A DNA stretch of 64,000 nucleotides from Caldimonas caldifontis. Its GTDB lineage: Bacteria; Pseudomonadota; Gammaproteobacteria; Burkholderiales; Burkholderiaceae_C. Shown here one piece after another: positions 28,604-38,301 of this stretch. The stretch's first letter is position 1; each line of letters begins with the position of its first letter. Both the position numbers and the translations under genes were made by a program. The notes below the pieces were generated by a model, which searched no databases, was not told where the DNA came from, and worked only from the letters and a program-made list of their open reading frames with translations. The stretch spans positions 307,818 through 371,817 of the forward strand of contig NZ_PSNX01000004.1 of assembly GCF_002930615.1 (NCBI RefSeq). The letters run 5' to 3'.

Positions 28604-28616
28604 TGTAGCGGCTACA
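28604..28616. promoter_or_regulatory. TGTAGC-G-GCTACA dyad upstream of czcI copy 2
   Basis: Identical 13-bp palindrome at the same distance from the start codon as in copy 1. Confidence 0.5.
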
Positions 28617-28630
28617 GGAGTGACCGGATT

Positions 28631-28867
28631 CAGGCCGCCGAGGTTGGAGCCGCGTCGCGCGTGGAAGGCGTAGGGATCGTCGAAGGTGCCGAAGTCGTCG
28701 ACGATGCCGTCCCTCTGAATGAAGGTGTCCTGCCCGCGCCACTCCGCGGTCGGGGCCGAGAGGTCCGGCGTGGCGGCCCCATAGCCGCAGAAGCGCTTCG
28801 CGCCGGGGAAGCGGCGCTGCAGGCTGCCCAGGTAGTCGGCGTCGAGGATGAGGCCTTCGAGGTTCAC
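28631..28867 (-). pseudogene. Transglutaminase gene fragment
   Basis: About 79 codons matching the middle-to-late part of the transglutaminase at 20405-21118: 'VNLEGLILDADYLGSLQRRF' through 'YAFHARRGSNLGGLN'. Both ends are broken and the catalytic Cys and His segments are absent. It lies directly upstream of czcI copy 2, as the full gene does for copy 1. Confidence 0.85.
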
Positions 28868-28886
28868 CGGGTCAAAGGCGTCAAGC

Positions 28887-29024
28887 GAAGAGGCAGACCG
28901 CACGATCTCGCTGCTCGCCACGCCTGAGCGCGTCATCGCTCTGTTTGACGTCGCCGACATGTTCAGGCCCTCGTCGCGCGAGGCCGTCGCCTCGGTTTGG
29001 TCGCTGGGCTTTACGCCGATGATC
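28887..29024 (+). pseudogene. P-type ATPase (cadA) gene fragment
   Basis: About 46 codons reading 'ADRTISLLATPERVIALFDV', 'ADMFRPSSREAVASVWSLGF' and 'TPMI', matching the segment of cadA just before its MLTGDN motif (GRTVTLLATPERVIALFAV…). No flanking ATPase sequence remains. It is opposite in strand to the transglutaminase fragment, so the junction is a rearrangement scar. Confidence 0.85.
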
Positions 29025-29187
29025 CGCCAAGCGAGACGGGCCGCTCGCGGGGCGCAAGCAGGTGCATATCGCTGCCGCGCGAAGGACTGCGGGTCGTGTC
29101 AGTCGGAGCGGCAACCGAGGTTGAAATCCGAGACTGAGGCGAGACGATGGTTTGTCGGAATCCCCCGACGCCTACCGAGGAACGCCG

Positions 29188-30501
29188 ATGGCCTCTTCAA
29201 CATCCCCCGATCCCCGGCCCGCCGTCGTGCTGCACGGCGGGCCCACCGCTCTGCCGACCCTGCTGGGTAACGGTACAAACGGAACGCCCCGCCTGCCCGC
29301 GGGCGGCAAGATCCGCGCGGGCATCAAGGTCCTGACCCGTCGGGCTGCCGAGGTGCCGCGTGCGCAGACGATCTACGAACAGGGCCTGAACCAGGGCCAG
29401 TCGTTCGACCAGATCGAGCGTGCGCTGGCCGAGGCCTGCCCTGAGCTCAAGAGCCCGCTCGTTCCGCGCAACGTGCCGTGGTTCACCGTGCGCGCCCAGG
29501 ACTTCCCGAATCCCCAACTGGCAACGCAGATCCTCGACCTTCATGGCGAGGACCGCGGCGAGGGCCGGCGTCTCTACCGCTTCCCGGTGGTGTTCCCGAC
29601 CGATCGCTGGCAGAGCGTGATGCCACATGAACTGGCCACCTGGGGTGCGCAGGACAAGCGCTTCTGGTCCGAGTATTCGACCGACGGACGGTGGCGCCAC
29701 TGCATGACGCGCGCGCCGGTGCCGGTGGACGCGACGGGGCGCCGCACGGTGCGGCTGTTCGGCGGCCGCAAGGCGATTCCGCGCGAGGACAACGGCGGGC
29801 TGTGCCAGCCGGAGTCCTGCCCGGAGTACCAGCAGCGGCAGTGCAACCTCACCGGACGCTTCCTGTTCTTCATCCCCGGCATCCGATCGATCAGCGCCTT
29901 CGAGCTGCACACGCGAAGCTTCTACGCGATGAATGCGGCGATCCGCACCTTCGAGACCGTGGCGTTCCTGCGGGGTGGTCGACTGGCCGGTTTCCTGGAC
30001 CGCCAGGGCACGCCGTTCTACCTGACCAAGCGGCTGATGGAGGTGGCGCACATCGATGACCAGGGGCGGCCTGTCCGGGTGCCGCAGTGGATCATGGAAC
30101 TGGAAGCGCCGGTCGACGTGGCGACGCTGATGCGGGAGCAGGACGATCAGGACACCGTGCTCCTGCAGGCCGATGTTGCCGCCCGCGTGCTCCAGGGGCA
30201 CAGGGGGAGCGCTTCCTCGACGCCAGGGAAGGGGCCGAAGTCCGTCGACGAACCTGTAGCTGCGAGCGATCCCACGGCGGACGGCGTGCCGCCCACGCTG
30301 GAGCATGTGCTCGGGCGGCTGACCGCGATGGGCGTGCCTGCGCAGACATGGCTCAGCTATGCGGCCACGCGCTGGGGTCCGGGGTGGAAGCTCAATCCGC
30401 AAGGGCGGCAGCGGGCCTTCGGCGAGCTGGAGCGTTTCCGGAACGATCCGAAGGGCTACGCGGACAAGGTCAACGCCGTGCTGCAGCAGGTGGCTTCGTG
30501 A
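29188..30501 (+). CDS. Recombination-directionality-factor-like protein (Gp3-like / 'hydrolase or metal-binding')
   Basis: 437 aa from ATG 29188 after CCGAGGAACGCC. Features: 'RFPVVFPTDRWQSVMPHELA', a Cys cluster 'CQPESCPEYQQRQC' suited to zinc binding, 'GRFLFFIPGIRSISAFELHT' and a C-terminal helical part. The pattern matches proteins annotated as Gp3-like RDF or 'hydrolase or metal-binding protein' on integrative elements. An RDF makes a recombinase favour excision. No integrase lies in this window, so that role is inferred. It overlaps the SbcD-like gene (GTGA). Confidence 0.6.
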   Translation: MASSTSPDPRPAVVLHGGPTALPTLLGNGTNGTPRLPAGGKIRAGIKVLTRRAAEVPRAQTIYEQGLNQGQSFDQIERALAEACPELKSPLVPRNVPWFTVRAQDFPNPQLATQILDLHGEDRGEGRRLYRFPVVFPTDRWQSVMPHELATWGAQDKRFWSEYSTDGRWRHCMTRAPVPVDATGRRTVRLFGGRKAIPREDNGGLCQPESCPEYQQRQCNLTGRFLFFIPGIRSISAFELHTRSFYAMNAAIRTFETVAFLRGGRLAGFLDRQGTPFYLTKRLMEVAHIDDQGRPVRVPQWIMELEAPVDVATLMREQDDQDTVLLQADVAARVLQGHRGSASSTPGKGPKSVDEPVAASDPTADGVPPTLEHVLGRLTAMGVPAQTWLSYAATRWGPGWKLNPQGRQRAFGELERFRNDPKGYADKVNAVLQQVAS

Positions 30502-31949
30502 GCGCGCCGGGACAACGGCCCGGCGGAACCGGTGCGCAGGGCGCAAGGGTGTCGCGCATCCCGGATCGGCATCCGCGAGCGCACGGTCCGCACCTTCAGG
30601 CGCATCGCTTGAGGGTGGCGCACCTGTCCGACCTGCACTACGGGCCGCGCCACCTGGAGGAGGCCGATCGCTGCTTCTCGGCGGCCGTGGACCGCGCCAT
30701 CGAACTCGCCGTCGATGTGGCCGTGATCTCCGGGGATGCCACCGATCACGCCCTGGATCTGCATGCGCCTGCGGCCTTGCGTCTGCTGGCGCAGGTGCGG
30801 CGGCTGGCCGACCAATGCCCTGTGCTGATGCTCCAGGGCACCTGGTCGCACGAGCCGCCCGGCACGCTGTCCGTGTTCAGGATGCTGGGAAGCCGCCATC
30901 GGGTCTTCGTCGCGGACCGGATTGGTCAGGTGGCGTTGATAGTCAGCGCATCGTCTCGGGACCTGTCGGCGACCGATGCGTCTTGCGCCGACCTCTGGCT
31001 CGCGTCCGAAGGCCCACGATTCGCGGAGGTGCCGCCTGGCGCCAGGGCACTGTTCACCTGCATTCCGTCGATCAACAAGGCGGCCGTCGCGGCAGCGGTC
31101 GGCGCCACCGCTGCCGCCGAGGCCCAGGGCGAGCAGCTGGCCCGGCTGCTGCAGGGCTACGCCGGCATCCACGGCGTGGCCCGTGCTGCCGGCGTGCCGA
31201 CGCTCGCGGTGTCGCATGGCACGGTCTTCGGCTGCGTGACAGAGCACGGCGTGCCGATGGCCGGGTTCGACCACGAGTTCACAACCGGGGCGCTGCTCAG
31301 CACCGGCGCGCAGGCCACCTTGCTCGGCCACATCCACCGGCACCAGGCCTGGACCCAAGGGGAGGGCGAGCGGCGCCAGTGCATTGCCTACGCGGGGTCG
31401 ATCGGTCGCTTCCACCACGGTGAGCAGGGCGACAAGGGGTTCCTGCTGTGGGAATTCGGACCGGGCGGGGTGGACTGTCGCCTCGAGCCGACCCCTGCAA
31501 GACGGACGCTGGACATCGTGTTCGAGGGCCGGCCCGATCTGGACCAGTTGCGAGATGCGGCGAGCGCGCAGGAACTGGCCGGCGTCAGCGTGCGGGTCCG
31601 ATGGACGGTGGCCGACGAGGACCGGCACGAGGTGGACCGCGGTGCCATCGAGCGCGCCCTGTCCGCCGCCGCCGATGTGCAGCTCGAGGGGCGGATCGTG
31701 CCTGTGGTGCGCACCCGCGCGCCCGGCATCTCGCAGCTCGTCAATCTGGCCGACAAGGTTAGGGCCTGGGCCACGGCGACGGACGTCCACGCGCAGCCGC
31801 TGCTGGAGTGCCTGGAACGGGTGACGACGACCGAACCCGAGGACATCGTCGCGGCAGTCCTGGCGATCCCCGATGCCGGTGCCAAGGCACAGGGTGGCCT
31901 TGACCCGGCCGAGAAGGATCCGAGACTGGACCTCTTCGAGACGGCCTGA
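30498..31949 (+). CDS. SbcD-like metallophosphoesterase
   Basis: 483 aa from GTG 30498, overlapping the previous stop as GTGA; later GTG/TTG starts (30549, 30609) cannot be excluded. Metal ligands: SDLHYG (about 44-49), SGDATD, 'QGTWSHE' in place of the usual GNH(D/E), a later VSHGTV, and GHIHRHQ. This is the exonuclease side of a Mre11/SbcD-type pair; the changed motif III lacks the Asn, so activity may differ. The partner SbcC-like ATPase follows at 32040. Probably DNA-end processing for replication or recombination of the element. Confidence 0.75.
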   Translation: MSAPGQRPGGTGAQGARVSRIPDRHPRAHGPHLQAHRLRVAHLSDLHYGPRHLEEADRCFSAAVDRAIELAVDVAVISGDATDHALDLHAPAALRLLAQVRRLADQCPVLMLQGTWSHEPPGTLSVFRMLGSRHRVFVADRIGQVALIVSASSRDLSATDASCADLWLASEGPRFAEVPPGARALFTCIPSINKAAVAAAVGATAAAEAQGEQLARLLQGYAGIHGVARAAGVPTLAVSHGTVFGCVTEHGVPMAGFDHEFTTGALLSTGAQATLLGHIHRHQAWTQGEGERRQCIAYAGSIGRFHHGEQGDKGFLLWEFGPGGVDCRLEPTPARRTLDIVFEGRPDLDQLRDAASAQELAGVSVRVRWTVADEDRHEVDRGAIERALSAAADVQLEGRIVPVVRTRAPGISQLVNLADKVRAWATATDVHAQPLLECLERVTTTEPEDIVAAVLAIPDAGAKAQGGLDPAEKDPRLDLFETA

Positions 31950-32039
31950 AACGGCGCCTGAACAGCGGCCGAAGGGCGCCCAGGCTGCTTCACCTCCCAC
32001 CACACCCATCGCGCCGCCCAGCGGCGCTGGAGGCATGCC

Positions 32040-34523
32040 ATGCAACCACTCTCTCTCAGGCTCCGGGGCTTCCGGGGCATCCGCGACGGCCTCGGGCTGG
32101 ACGAGCTGACCCTCGATCTGGAGCGGCTGGCCGATGGTGCCGCGCTGGTCGCCATCGCAGGCGCCAACGGCCGCGGCAAGTCCACGGTGATGGACAACCT
32201 GCATCCCTACCTGACCATGCCGTCGCGGGCGGCGCAGTCCGGGCCGGGCGGCTTCTCGTACTACGACCAGGTCTGCATGCCGGAGAACGAGAAGGACCTG
32301 CACTGGGCGCACGCCGGGCGCTGCTACCGCTCGCAGGTGGTCATCCGGATGAACGGCCGAACCGGGAGCCGCCGCAGGACCGAGGCCTATCTGCTGATGC
32401 TGGATGACGCCGGCACGTGGTCTCCCGCCGCGCTGCCCGACGGCACCGTCTCCGATGGCAAGGTCGAGACGTATGCGCGATGCGTCGAGGCCATCTGCGG
32501 GCCGGCGGACACCTTCTTCACGTCGGTCTTCTCGGCACAGGGGAAGCGGCAACTCAGCACCTACCGCAATGGCGAGATCAAGGCCCTGCTGGCCGATCTG
32601 CTGGGGCAGGAGGACATCCGCGCGCTCGGTCAGAAGGCGGGCGAGACGGCGCGGCAGCTGAAGGCGGCTCTGGCGGCGTTGCGCGCTGAAGCGACCGCGT
32701 TCGATGCCGAGCGCCAGCGGTTGGAGGATGACGCCCGTCGATGGCAGGGCGCGGATGAGAGGGTCAAGGCGGCGCAAGCCAGCCGGCAGGCGGCCCATGA
32801 ACAACGGGAAGCTGCGCGAACGCAAGAGGCGTCGTTGATGGCCCTGCAGGAGCAGGCCAAGGCTGCCGAGAGCCGGCGAGCGCAGTTGGTGGAGGAACTG
32901 GCGGGCGCCCGTGCCCAGGGTGATCGCACCCTGCAGGACCTGCGCACGCAGGACCGGGAGGCAACGGAGCAACTCGCACGGCTCGACGGTCGTGTGGCGC
33001 AGCGTGTCGCGCAGGCCAGGGCGCAGCGCGAACGACTGGAGGCCCGCATCCGGTCCCTGCAGCGGGCGCTGGCGGACGAGGGCGCGGTCGCTCGAGCCGG
33101 CCGCCGTCTGCCGCTGGCGACAGAGGTGGTGCGTCGCCGCGAGGACCGCGTGCTGGCGCTTCGCGATGCCGTCCAGGACCTTGCGCGTCGTCGCGATGCT
33201 GTCGCAGGGATCGGGCAGCGGCTGGCATCGCTCGAGCGCGAGGCGGGCCAGGCCGCGCTCCAGGCGGAAGACCTGAGCCGCCGCCTGGCCCTGAGCAACC
33301 GCGTGCCCTGCAGCGGCATGCCCATGCAGGGTCAATGCACCCTTTTGTCGGACGCACGCGAAGCGGCCGCGCTGGCGCCGAGCGCCCTGCATCGGATTCG
33401 TCAACTCGCTGCGGAGCGGGACAGTCTTCGGCTTGAACTGCAGGCCCAGCAAGAGGCGGTGAGCCTCAACGTTGGCGCACCGCAGAGCCTGAGCCGAGCC
33501 GAGTGCCAGTCGAGGCGAGCCCTGGCCCGTCAGACGGCCTATGCCGCCTTGGCTGCGCGCGGGGCGGAGATAGGCCAGGCGCGCGCGGGTCTTGTCGAAG
33601 CGGAGGACGAACTCGTCGCTCTTCCACCTACTCAAGACCCGTCGGCCGGGGCGGAAATCGCGATCGACACCGACTCCGAAGCGGCTGAGCGCCAGCAGAT
33701 CATCGCCAGCCGGATGCGCGTTGCCGAGCGTGTCTCGCTGCTGGAAGCTCAGACCCAGGCGGCCATCCAGCGACTCCAGACCGCGATCGATGCACTGCCG
33801 TCACCGCCGGATGCTGCGCGGCTCGTACAGGCCCGGGCCCAGGTGGAGCGCTGGCAATGTGTCCTGGATGAGGCGGAGCGCTCGCATCTGGCTGCCGTCC
33901 GCGACGCGCAGGCGCTTGCCGCCCTGTCGGCCCTGATGGAGGAGCATGGCCGGAGGCGCGACGCAGCCGCGGCCCGCACGGCACGGGTGGAGCGGGAACT
34001 TGCCAATTGGCTGCTGTTCGCCCGCTGCATGGGCAACGATGGCCTGATCGCGCTGGCCATCGACGATGCGGGGCCGACCTTGTCCGGCCTGGTGAACGAT
34101 CTGCTGCTGGCCTGCTATGGCCCGCGCTTCACGGTGGCCATCGAGACCTTGCAGGAGACGGCCAAGGGCGAGCAGCGCGAGGGCTTCGACATCCGCGTCT
34201 ACGACGCAGAGTCGGGCGAGGACAAGAGCGTCACGGCGATGAGCGGCGGCGAGAAGGTCTGGATCAACGAGTGCTTGGTGCGGGCCGTGGCGCTGTATTT
34301 GGCGCAGAACACCGGCCGGCGCTACGACACCCTGTTCTCCGACGAGACCGACGGACCGCTGGACCCGGAGCGCAAGCGCATGTTCATGGCGATGAAGCGG
34401 CGGGTGCTGGAACTGGGTGGCTACGCGCGGGAATTCTTCGTGTCGCAGACGACGGAGCTGACAGCGATGGCGGATGCGGTGATCGATCTCGAGTCGATGA
34501 CTGCGCCTGGATGCTTGGCCTGA
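32040..34523 (+). CDS. SbcC/Rad50-like ATPase
   Basis: 827 aa from ATG 32040 after TGGAGGCATGCC. N-terminal Walker A GANGRGKST (41-49), long coiled-coil arms (about 190-410 and 440-680), a middle Cys pair (C424, C433 in CSGMPMQGQC; unlike the CxxC zinc hook of Rad50), signature MSGGEKVW (about 734) and Walker B LFSDETDGPLD (about 768). It is shorter than E. coli SbcC (over 1000 aa). It should open DNA ends for the adjacent SbcD-like nuclease. Known roles include recombination and phage/plasmid DNA processing. Confidence 0.85.
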   Translation: MQPLSLRLRGFRGIRDGLGLDELTLDLERLADGAALVAIAGANGRGKSTVMDNLHPYLTMPSRAAQSGPGGFSYYDQVCMPENEKDLHWAHAGRCYRSQVVIRMNGRTGSRRRTEAYLLMLDDAGTWSPAALPDGTVSDGKVETYARCVEAICGPADTFFTSVFSAQGKRQLSTYRNGEIKALLADLLGQEDIRALGQKAGETARQLKAALAALRAEATAFDAERQRLEDDARRWQGADERVKAAQASRQAAHEQREAARTQEASLMALQEQAKAAESRRAQLVEELAGARAQGDRTLQDLRTQDREATEQLARLDGRVAQRVAQARAQRERLEARIRSLQRALADEGAVARAGRRLPLATEVVRRREDRVLALRDAVQDLARRRDAVAGIGQRLASLEREAGQAALQAEDLSRRLALSNRVPCSGMPMQGQCTLLSDAREAAALAPSALHRIRQLAAERDSLRLELQAQQEAVSLNVGAPQSLSRAECQSRRALARQTAYAALAARGAEIGQARAGLVEAEDELVALPPTQDPSAGAEIAIDTDSEAAERQQIIASRMRVAERVSLLEAQTQAAIQRLQTAIDALPSPPDAARLVQARAQVERWQCVLDEAERSHLAAVRDAQALAALSALMEEHGRRRDAAAARTARVERELANWLLFARCMGNDGLIALAIDDAGPTLSGLVNDLLLACYGPRFTVAIETLQETAKGEQREGFDIRVYDAESGEDKSVTAMSGGEKVWINECLVRAVALYLAQNTGRRYDTLFSDETDGPLDPERKRMFMAMKRRVLELGGYAREFFVSQTTELTAMADAVIDLESMTAPGCLA

Positions 34524-34852
34524 TCGTCTGGTTCCCCACCGCAGCACATGCAACACAGCGAAGCGTTCCTGTCTGCGGGCGTTCGCCGCGCATGAACCAA
34601 GTGGCCGCTCTCCCCCCTATCGGATGGCGCAGGTTCAGGCGTTGTACCGGCGCATGACGGCGGTGGCTAGCGGCTGCATGGCGGCCAGTGACTGAGCCTC
34701 GCCATCCCCGGGCCGTGGTCTCCGGGCAGCGACCCGGGGTCGCCGACGATCTGCACTAGACCGGAGGCGCGCCTGGACGCATCCCGATGGACGGAGCGAC
34801 ATGCTTGCCGTCCTGCGGTTGTTCGGCCATCGGTCGCGATGGCGGAGCGGCC
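34524..34852. other. Gap between backbone and copper island
   Basis: 329 nt between convergent genes (SbcC-like and copZ-like). It contains an imperfect inverted repeat CCCCGGG…CCCGGGG (about 34707-34739) that might terminate transcription. No ORF was credible. Confidence 0.45.
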
Positions 34853-35110
34853 TCAGCGGCAGTGCCCGCAGCAGGAGCTGCCTTGGGATGCAGGGTCAAC
34901 CTGTGCCGCCTCAGCCCGAACCGGCGTGTAGCCCGCCTCGGCGATGGCGTCCTGCAGCTGCTGCGCATCGGCCTCGGTCGGCTCGATCAGCACCAGATGC
35001 TTTGGCAGGTCGATCGTGACCTTGACTCCCCGGTCCGCTGACTTCAGCGCCTTGGTGATCGTGCTGGCGCAGTGGCCGCAGGTCATGTCCTGGACTTCGA
35101 ATGCAATCAT
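34853..35110 (-). CDS. copZ: CopZ-like heavy-metal-associated (HMA) chaperone
   Basis: 85 aa from ATG 35108-35110, behind AAGGAGCACCCC. A single HMA domain: MIAFEVQDMTCGHCASTITK with the CxxC ligand pair at 11 and 14, then 'VLIEPTEADAQQLQDAIAEA'. The C-terminus adds CCGHC, possible extra copper ligands. It should carry Cu(I) to the divergent CopA ATPase. Divergent promoters share CueR-type sites. Confidence 0.9.
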   Translation of the reverse strand: MIAFEVQDMTCGHCASTITKALKSADRGVKVTIDLPKHLVLIEPTEADAQQLQDAIAEAGYTPVRAEAAQVDPASQGSSCCGHCR

Positions 35111-35141
35111 GGGGTGCTCCTTCTGCTGGTTGGGATGCCTG

Positions 35142-35172
35142 ACTCTCAGGCTTGCCCTCGTGGGAAGGTCAA
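35142..35172 (-). promoter_or_regulatory. CueR-type promoter of copZ
   Basis: On the minus strand TTGACC (35167-35172), a 19-nt spacer holding TTCCC-N5-GGGCAAG, then GAGAGT (35142-35147). Near-copy of the divergent copA promoter. Confidence 0.7.
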
Positions 35173-35224
35173 GCCAGCCATCCACAAGACCTCACCTGCA
35201 GGTCGGGATCGACAGCGCAGCCGG

Positions 35225-35255
35225 TTGACATTCCCATGATGGGAAGGCTGAAGCT
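35225..35255 (+). promoter_or_regulatory. CueR-type promoter of copA
   Basis: TTGACA (35225-35230), 19-nt spacer with the perfect palindrome TTCCCAT-G-ATGGGAA (35231-35245), then GAAGCT (35250-35255). A 19-nt spacer with this dyad is typical of CueR. Confidence 0.75.
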
Positions 35256-35307
35256 CCTGCGGCATCAACCGACTGCGGACCCGATACGGTCCGGAAGGAC
35301 CGATCCC

Positions 35308-37737
35308 ATGAGCACCCTCGCAAGCGCAACGCCCACGCTGGACTTCAAACTGCCGATCGAAGGCATGACCTGCGCGTCCTGTGTATTGCGCGTCGAGAAG
35401 GCGCTCGCGACGCTGCCCGGCGTGGAGAGCGCCGCCGTCAACCTGGCCACCGAGCAAGCGACGGTCCGCGCCAGGGACGGGGTGGCGGGCAACGCCCTGG
35501 TGTCTGCTGTGACCGCAGCCGTGCGCCGGGCCGGCTACGACGTGCCGACGCATCGTGTCGAGCTGCAAGTCGACGGGATGACCTGCGCCTCCTGCGTCGC
35601 GCGGGTCGAGAAGGCGTTGCTGAAGGTGCCGGGCGTGACGACCGCGTCGGTGAACCTCGCCACCGAGAAGGCCAGCGTCGGGGCGCTGGGCAGTGTGTCC
35701 TTCGCTACGCTCGCTGCGGCGATCGACAAGGCCGGCTACGCGGCCAGTCCGGTGGTGGACGCCGCAGCACCCAAGCCAGCGCGCCGCCTGCCTGAGTGGT
35801 GGCCCGTGGCAGTGGCCTCGGTGCTGACGCTGCCGCTGGTGCTGCCGATGCTGCTGCAGCTGTTCGGCATTCACTGGATGCCAGACGGCTGGGTGCAGCT
35901 GGTACTGGCCACGCCGGTGCAGTTCTGGCTCGGTGCGCGCTTCTACCGTGCCGGCTGGAAGGCGCTGAAGGCCCGTGCCGGCAACATGGACCTGCTGGTC
36001 GCGCTGGGCACCAGCGCGGCCTACGGGCTGTCGGTCTACTTGCTGTTCAAGCACGCAGCGCACGGCATGCCGCACCTCTACTTCGAGGCCTCGGCGGCCG
36101 TCATCACGCTGGTGCTGCTGGGCAAGTGGCTCGAGGCGCGCGCCAAGCGGCAAACGGCGGATGCGATCCGTGCGCTGAACGCGCTGCGTCCGACGGTCGC
36201 CCGCGTGCTGGTCGAGGGGGCCGAGATCTCGACACCGGTCGAGCAGGTGGCGGTGGGTGACATCGTCGTGATCCGCCCGGGCGAGCGTGTGCCCGTCGAT
36301 GGCCAGGTCATCGACGGCCGCAGCCACGTCAACGAGTCGCTGATCACCGGGGAGAGCCTGCCGGTGGCCAAGGCCGTGGGTGAAACGGTCACCGGCGGTT
36401 CAGTCAACGAGGAAGGTGTGCTGCAGGTGCGCACCGGCGCGATCGGCGCCGAGACCACGCTGGCCCGCATCATCCGCATGGTCGAGTCGGCCCAGGCGGC
36501 CAAGGCGCCGATCCAGCGCATCGTCGACCGCGTCAGCGCGGTCTTCGTGCCCGTGGTGCTGGGCATCGCGGTGCTGACCTTCTTCGGCTGGCTGGCCTGG
36601 AGCGGAGATTGGGAGCAGGCGCTGATCAGTGCGGTGGCGGTGCTGGTGATCGCCTGTCCCTGTGCGCTGGGCCTGGCAACGCCGACCGCGATCATGGCCG
36701 GCACCGGCGTGGCAGCGCGCCGCGGCATCCTGATCAAGGACGCTGAGGCGCTGGAAGTGGCGCACTCGGTCACCACGGTGGCCTTCGACAAGACAGGCAC
36801 GCTCACCGAAGGCAAGCCGTCGCTGGTGGCGGTCGAGGCAGGCCTGGACGCACAGGTCGGCCAGGTGCTGACGCAGGCCGCCGCGCTGCAGCAGGGCAGC
36901 GACCACCCGCTGGCCCATGCCGTCATGGAGAAGGCCAAGGCCGAAGGCATCGCCGTGCCCGCGGCGCGCGACGCCCGCGCGCTGCCGGGCCGCGGCGTGG
37001 AGGCGGTGGTCGATGGCCAGCGCCTGCTGCTCGGCAGCACGCGGCTCATGAACGAGTCGGGCGCACAGCCGGGCGCGCTGCTGATGACCGCTCAGCGCCT
37101 GGAAGGCGAGGGCCGCAGCATCTCGTGGCTGCTCGCGCCGAGCGATGGCCTGGGCCATGGCGCTCGCGTGCTCGGGCTGCTGGCCTTCGGCGACACGATC
37201 AAGCCGGCATCGCGTGCGGCCGTCGAACGGCTGCGGTCGCTGGGCATCCGCACCGTGATGCTGACCGGCGACAACCACGGCAGCGCCCAGGCGGTGGCGC
37301 GCGAACTTGGCATCGACGAGGTGCGCGCCGAACTGCTGCCGGGCGGCAAGGCCGAGATCGTGCAGCAGCTGCGGAGCCAGGGGCAGGTGGTCGCGATGGT
37401 CGGCGACGGCCTGAACGACGCGCCGTCGCTGGTGGCCGCCGACGTGGGTCTGTCGATGTCCACCGGCACCGATGTGGCGATGGAAGCCGCCGGGATCACG
37501 CTGATGCGCGGCGACCCGCGCCTCGTGGCCGACGCGTTCGACGTCTCGCGCCGCACCTACTCCAAGATCAAGCAGGGGCTGTTCTGGGCCTTCGCGTACA
37601 ACGTGCTCGGCATTCCGCTGGCGGCTTTCGGCCTGCTGAGCCCGGTGATCGCCGGTGCGGCCATGGCGTTCAGCAGCGTCAGCGTGGTCGCGAATGCGCT
37701 GACCCTGCGTCGCTGGCGCGGCGCAGCAACGGATTGA
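35308..37737 (+). CDS. copA: P1B-1 copper-exporting ATPase
   Basis: 809 aa behind GGAAGGACCGATCCC. Two HMA domains, each with GMTCASC (Cys 22/25 and 93/96), eight membrane helices, transport motif ACPCALGL, phosphorylation DKTGTLTEG, and [10 protein letters not shown]. Late helices contain YNVLGIPLA and [12 protein letters not shown], the YN and SxxS pattern of Cu(I) pumps. It moves Cu(I) from cytoplasm to periplasm. Followed 26 nt later by the CueR-type regulator. Confidence 0.95.
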   Translation: MSTLASATPTLDFKLPIEGMTCASCVLRVEKALATLPGVESAAVNLATEQATVRARDGVAGNALVSAVTAAVRRAGYDVPTHRVELQVDGMTCASCVARVEKALLKVPGVTTASVNLATEKASVGALGSVSFATLAAAIDKAGYAASPVVDAAAPKPARRLPEWWPVAVASVLTLPLVLPMLLQLFGIHWMPDGWVQLVLATPVQFWLGARFYRAGWKALKARAGNMDLLVALGTSAAYGLSVYLLFKHAAHGMPHLYFEASAAVITLVLLGKWLEARAKRQTADAIRALNALRPTVARVLVEGAEISTPVEQVAVGDIVVIRPGERVPVDGQVIDGRSHVNESLITGESLPVAKAVGETVTGGSVNEEGVLQVRTGAIGAETTLARIIRMVESAQAAKAPIQRIVDRVSAVFVPVVLGIAVLTFFGWLAWSGDWEQALISAVAVLVIACPCALGLATPTAIMAGTGVAARRGILIKDAEALEVAHSVTTVAFDKTGTLTEGKPSLVAVEAGLDAQVGQVLTQAAALQQGSDHPLAHAVMEKAKAEGIAVPAARDARALPGRGVEAVVDGQRLLLGSTRLMNESGAQPGALLMTAQRLEGEGRSISWLLAPSDGLGHGARVLGLLAFGDTIKPASRAAVERLRSLGIRTVMLTGDNHGSAQAVARELGIDEVRAELLPGGKAEIVQQLRSQGQVVAMVGDGLNDAPSLVAADVGLSMSTGTDVAMEAAGITLMRGDPRLVADAFDVSRRTYSKIKQGLFWAFAYNVLGIPLAAFGLLSPVIAGAAMAFSSVSVVANALTLRRWRGAATD

Positions 37738-37763
37738 TCGAACTGTCTCGAGGAACAAAGGCC

Positions 37764-38261
37764 ATGGGCATGAACATCGGACAAGCTGCCGGCGCCACCG
37801 GCCTGTCGGCAAAGATGATCCGGCACTACGAGAGCATCGGGCTGCTGCCTGCGTCCACCCGCACGGATGCGGGCTACCGCCAATACAGCGAACGCGACGT
37901 GAACATGCTGCGCTTCATCCGCCACTCGCGCGACCTGGGCTTCTCGCTGGAACAGATCCGCGAATTGCTGGACCTGTGGCAGAACCGCAAGCGGTCCAGC
38001 CGGCAGGTCAAGTCCCTGGCCGAGGCACACATCGCGGAACTCGATGCAAAGCTCGCAGAGCTGCAATCGATGCGAGCGGCGCTGGCGCATCTGGTCCACG
38101 GCTGCCACGGCGACGATCGACCGGATTGCCCGATCATCGACACGCTGGAGGCGACAGGCCCGGTACTGGCCGGCGCTCCCGCCGATCATTCGCGCGGCGC
38201 GGTCGCTCAGCGGCAGCGAGCAGCCTCATCCCGGACCGGACCGCGCACATTGCCGCGCTGA
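37764..38261 (+). CDS. cueR: CueR-like MerR-family copper regulator
   Basis: 165 aa from ATG 37764; an ATG two codons on (37770, MNIGQAAGATGL) is also possible and has AAAGG 8 nt upstream. DNA-binding part 'GQAAGATGLSAKMIRHYESI', dimerisation helix, and Cu-binding loop region 'VHGCHGDDRPDCPIIDTLEA' with the C-x7-C pattern of CueR. The tail after residue ~145 is longer than usual. It should activate copZ and copA through the 19-nt-spacer promoters; the gene is downstream of copA instead of divergent from it. Confidence 0.88.
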   Translation: MGMNIGQAAGATGLSAKMIRHYESIGLLPASTRTDAGYRQYSERDVNMLRFIRHSRDLGFSLEQIRELLDLWQNRKRSSRQVKSLAEAHIAELDAKLAELQSMRAALAHLVHGCHGDDRPDCPIIDTLEATGPVLAGAPADHSRGAVAQRQRAASSRTGPRTLPR

Positions 38262-38301
38262 TGCCTGAGCATCGTCAAACCGGTTTCGATACACTGACGA
38301 T

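Noticed and set aside
30456..33635. 1059-codon frame opposite SbcD/SbcC-like genes
   Set aside because: Antisense of two clearly conserved genes; no motif or start signal.
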